DNA from: Aquimarina megaterium XH134
GTDB lineage: Bacteria > Bacteroidota > Bacteroidia > Flavobacteriales > Flavobacteriaceae
Direction: 5' to 3'
Assembly (NCBI RefSeq): GCF_000520975.1
Contig: NZ_JACB01000006.1
Span: 62,001-126,000 of the forward strand
Length of the DNA: 64,000 bases
A program made the translations under genes and the position numbers. Below are positions 62,210 to 64,000 of the stretch, one piece after another. A model generated the notes under the pieces. The model did not search any database. It was not told where the DNA came from and was given only the letters and a program-made list of their open reading frames with translations. Position 1 is the stretch's first letter; each line of letters opens with the position of its first letter.

Positions 62210-62398
62210 ACACTACGTTTTTAGTAAATATACAATACTATATATTTTATTTGTGCTCGACTACCTAAAAAACATATAGTATTTTAATATCTGTTTGTAT
62301 TTGATTCTCGTTGTTATCTTTATGAGAGCTTAATAGAACTATAAACTATTTTTCTATAAGTTGATCCAATTCTAGATAGTTTGTTTCGACATGTGCCG

Positions 62399-63196
62399 TT
62401 AGTTCATTAATTTGTAATCAAGAATAGTAGCTTTAAAATACTTCTGTTTCCCTTTTTTAAGATCCCAGATTGCAGTCATCGTATTCGGAATCAACAATCC
62501 ATTATAATCTTCATATTCTCCTAATTCTCCAATAAAATCTTCCAATTCTGTATCTCGATATCTTTTGGTTTTAAAATGATCGATCATCCCATTTTGGTTA
62601 AATATAAAAAAGCCTTCAAGAGTATGATTCTCCTTTACGACAGTAGCCTTTATCGTTCTATAATCTATCGCCTCCCAGGAAATATCAGGGTTTAGAAAAC
62701 CTATCGGAAACCAGATAAGTTCTCCCAAATACCGCCCCAATGAACTTTGATCTACTTTTTGACCCGAAAACAGAACTATATTTTTCAATCCCAATACACT
62801 CACTTTTACTTCACCTTTACCATTAGTATATTTATCTCTGATTAGCATAGGTAATGCTTTTGCTTTCCATATAAACCCAAAGTTGTTAGAAGACATGTAT
62901 TGCGTAGCAAAAAATAGTAACCATTTTTTTTCTGGATTCGTTCTGATCTGTCCTTTTTGGGTGAAAATAGCATTGCAGTATTTTGATTTTTCTACAATTT
63001 TGACTTTGCTAAGGTAATTTTTCATTAGATCAGGAAAATCATCCAAGTCTTTCAGAGTAATTTTTGCATCTATTTCTCTATTTTTATCGAATAATAGTAC
63101 TTTTTCTTTTTCTATAGAAGCATTAAACGATACTATCCCCACTATAGATATCACAGTTAACAGTATTAGTATACTTCCAATTATAATCAAAATCAT
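62399..63196 (-). CDS. DUF6544/DUF6920-like membrane-anchored protein
   Basis: A 265-residue protein with one N-terminal helix and a soluble domain with QKGQIRTNPEKKWLLFFATQYMS, FIWKAKALPMLIRDKY, GRYLGELIWFPIGFLNPDISWEAID and GLLIPNTMTAIWDL. This is the pattern I associate with DUF6544/DUF6920. No function known. Overlaps the upstream lipoprotein gene by 4 bases. Confidence 0.6.
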   Translation of the reverse strand: MILIIIGSILILLTVISIVGIVSFNASIEKEKVLLFDKNREIDAKITLKDLDDFPDLMKNYLSKVKIVEKSKYCNAIFTQKGQIRTNPEKKWLLFFATQYMSSNNFGFIWKAKALPMLIRDKYTNGKGEVKVSVLGLKNIVLFSGQKVDQSSLGRYLGELIWFPIGFLNPDISWEAIDYRTIKATVVKENHTLEGFFIFNQNGMIDHFKTKRYRDTELEDFIGELGEYEDYNGLLIPNTMTAIWDLKKGKQKYFKATILDYKLMN

Positions 63197-63480
63197 TTAT
63201 AATTGTTTTTTGCTAGTTGTAACCAGGTCTTAAGGTCTTCTCGGGTTCTATCGTACTTATTTTTTAATAGAATCAAAGAATTTGTAGAAAGTTGATAAGC
63301 AAGTTTTTTAGCATTATACTCTATTTTAGAACCTATCTGTTGACTCCACAGATTTTTCTGACGGCAATAATTTATAGAGTCATTAGTCATTTTAAGAGTT
63401 GCCGATTTAATTTCTTCTTCTTTATCTGCACAAGATATAAGAACAGTAGTAAAAAACATCCATAATACATGTTTAGACAT
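63193..63480 (-). CDS. Small lipoprotein of unknown function
   Basis: A 95-residue protein with a lipoprotein signal (lipobox LISC) and a mostly helical, Lys-rich body. No family recognised. Probably cotranscribed with the following DUF6544-like gene. Confidence 0.6.
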   Translation of the reverse strand: MSKHVLWMFFTTVLISCADKEEEIKSATLKMTNDSINYCRQKNLWSQQIGSKIEYNAKKLAYQLSTNSLILLKNKYDRTREDLKTWLQLAKNNYK

Positions 63481-63526
63481 ATATACATATTTTTATCGAA
63501 TTTCGTCGAAAAGACTGATTTTCGGA

Positions 63527-63570
63527 ATGATATTTGTCATATTTAAAAAAGATGCTAGTCTTTATTTTAG
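63527..63570 (+). promoter_or_regulatory. Promoter with Crp/Fnr-type dyad before the hibernation factor
   Basis: ATGATATTTGTCAT (63527-63540) contains TGA-N6-TCA (63528-63539). TATTTTAG (63563-63570) lies at the 35-bp offset and matches five of six fixed -7 positions. The leader is about 105 bases and contains a 6-bp hairpin (63628-63647, ATACTA/TAGTAT). Confidence 0.55.
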
Positions 63571-63682
63571 CATAGAGATTAGATCAAAATACTAGCTCTA
63601 ATGAAGCTCAGAAACTATGTGAATTTTATACTAATACAGAGTAGTATAGATCTAACAATTAAGAACCATAAAATATAAAAAA

Positions 63683-63985
63683 ATGCAAATCAATATTCAA
63701 TTTGTGCAAATGCCAACTAGTGAAACTATGGAAGGTTATGTACATGAAAAACTAAATAAATTATTCAAAAAATATGACTGGATAATTAAATCGGATGTGT
63801 TTTTTAAAAAAGAAAATGACCCAAAAGGAAAAGGTAAAATCTGTGATGTAGAGTTAAGTTTACCAGGACCAAAACTATATGCTACATCTAATGAGAAAAA
63901 TTTTGAATTTGCTTTTAAAGAAACGCTTAGTGATCTGGAAAGACAACTCAAAAAACGAAAACAAGAAATGAAGCCATACATCTAG
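63683..63985 (+). CDS. hpf: Ribosome hibernation factor, short HPF/RaiA type
   Basis: A 100-residue protein with the beta-alpha-beta-beta-beta-alpha pattern of HPF: INIQFVQMPTSETMEGYVHEKLNKLFKKYDWI, KICDVELSLPGPKLYA and FKETLSDLERQLKKRKQEM. It lacks the long C-terminal dimerisation domain. It binds the 30S decoding site and inactivates ribosomes during slow growth or lack of energy. Confidence 0.9.
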   Translation: MQINIQFVQMPTSETMEGYVHEKLNKLFKKYDWIIKSDVFFKKENDPKGKGKICDVELSLPGPKLYATSNEKNFEFAFKETLSDLERQLKKRKQEMKPYI

Positions 63986-64000
63986 GCGCTACATTTCTGA

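Overview
The window is AT-rich chromosomal DNA from a member of the Bacteroidota, almost certainly a marine Flavobacteriaceae (Aquimarina-like; the genus is a guess). The evidence is a fused CcoN-CcoO oxidase subunit, SusC-like TonB receptors with an N-terminal carboxypeptidase-regulatory domain, a type IX secretion tail, Flavobacteriia-style lipoboxes, A-rich start regions instead of strong Shine-Dalgarno sites, and many TAnnTTTG-type -7 promoter boxes. I see no rRNA, tRNA, CRISPR array, prophage or transposase.

Positions 1-34000 are mostly respiration at low oxygen and its control. A partial CcoI/FixI copper ATPase and a diverged PdxH-like protein come first. A periplasmic nitrate reductase operon follows (porin, napD, napA, a four-heme NapB-like protein, a tetraheme lipoprotein, an NrfC-like Fe-S protein and NrfD). 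Next is an unusual array of five tiny minus-strand reading frames (10360-11073), then the cbb3 oxidase operon ccoS-ccoNO-ccoQ-ccoP-ccoG-ccoH with a TauE/SafE-like membrane protein. A sulfite oxidase-type module with a monoheme cytochrome, a rhodanese lipoprotein and a fatty-acid hydroxylase follows. On the minus strand are hemN, a universal stress protein, a receiver-Crp fusion regulator and its PAS histidine kinase. A DnaJ/CbpM-type chaperone set, thioredoxin, deoC, deoD, another universal stress protein and acylphosphatase complete this part.

The strongest regulatory pattern is a TGA-N6-TCA dyad placed exactly 35 bp (start to start) upstream of a TAnnTTTG-like box. It occurs at eight promoters: nap, cco, sulfite oxidase, both universal stress proteins, the TerB/DnaJ operon, a lipoprotein gene and the hibernation factor at the right end. 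This is the class II geometry of Crp/Fnr activators. A FixL-like kinase and a FixJ-FixK-like single protein lie in the middle of the set, so the window looks like a compact oxygen or redox regulon.

Positions 37000-54300 look like a phosphate-acquisition region: two paralogous TonB receptor/lipoprotein pairs, a ChrA transporter, a phosphate-selective-type porin, a PiT transporter with a PhoU-like tail, and PhoB-PhoR. Repeats of TAACA (or its complement) on an 11-bp lattice precede several of these genes, three of them at an identical distance from a TTTG box. This is a candidate flavobacterial PHO box.

Positions 54200-64000 hold housekeeping and mixed genes: a glycosyltransferase overlapping the end of phoR, trmB, a LysE exporter, an alkyltransferase-like protein lacking the catalytic Cys, an Mrp/NifU-type iron-sulfur pair, an acyltransferase, a membrane-anchored AraC regulator, a metallophosphoesterase, two poorly known proteins and a short ribosome hibernation factor.
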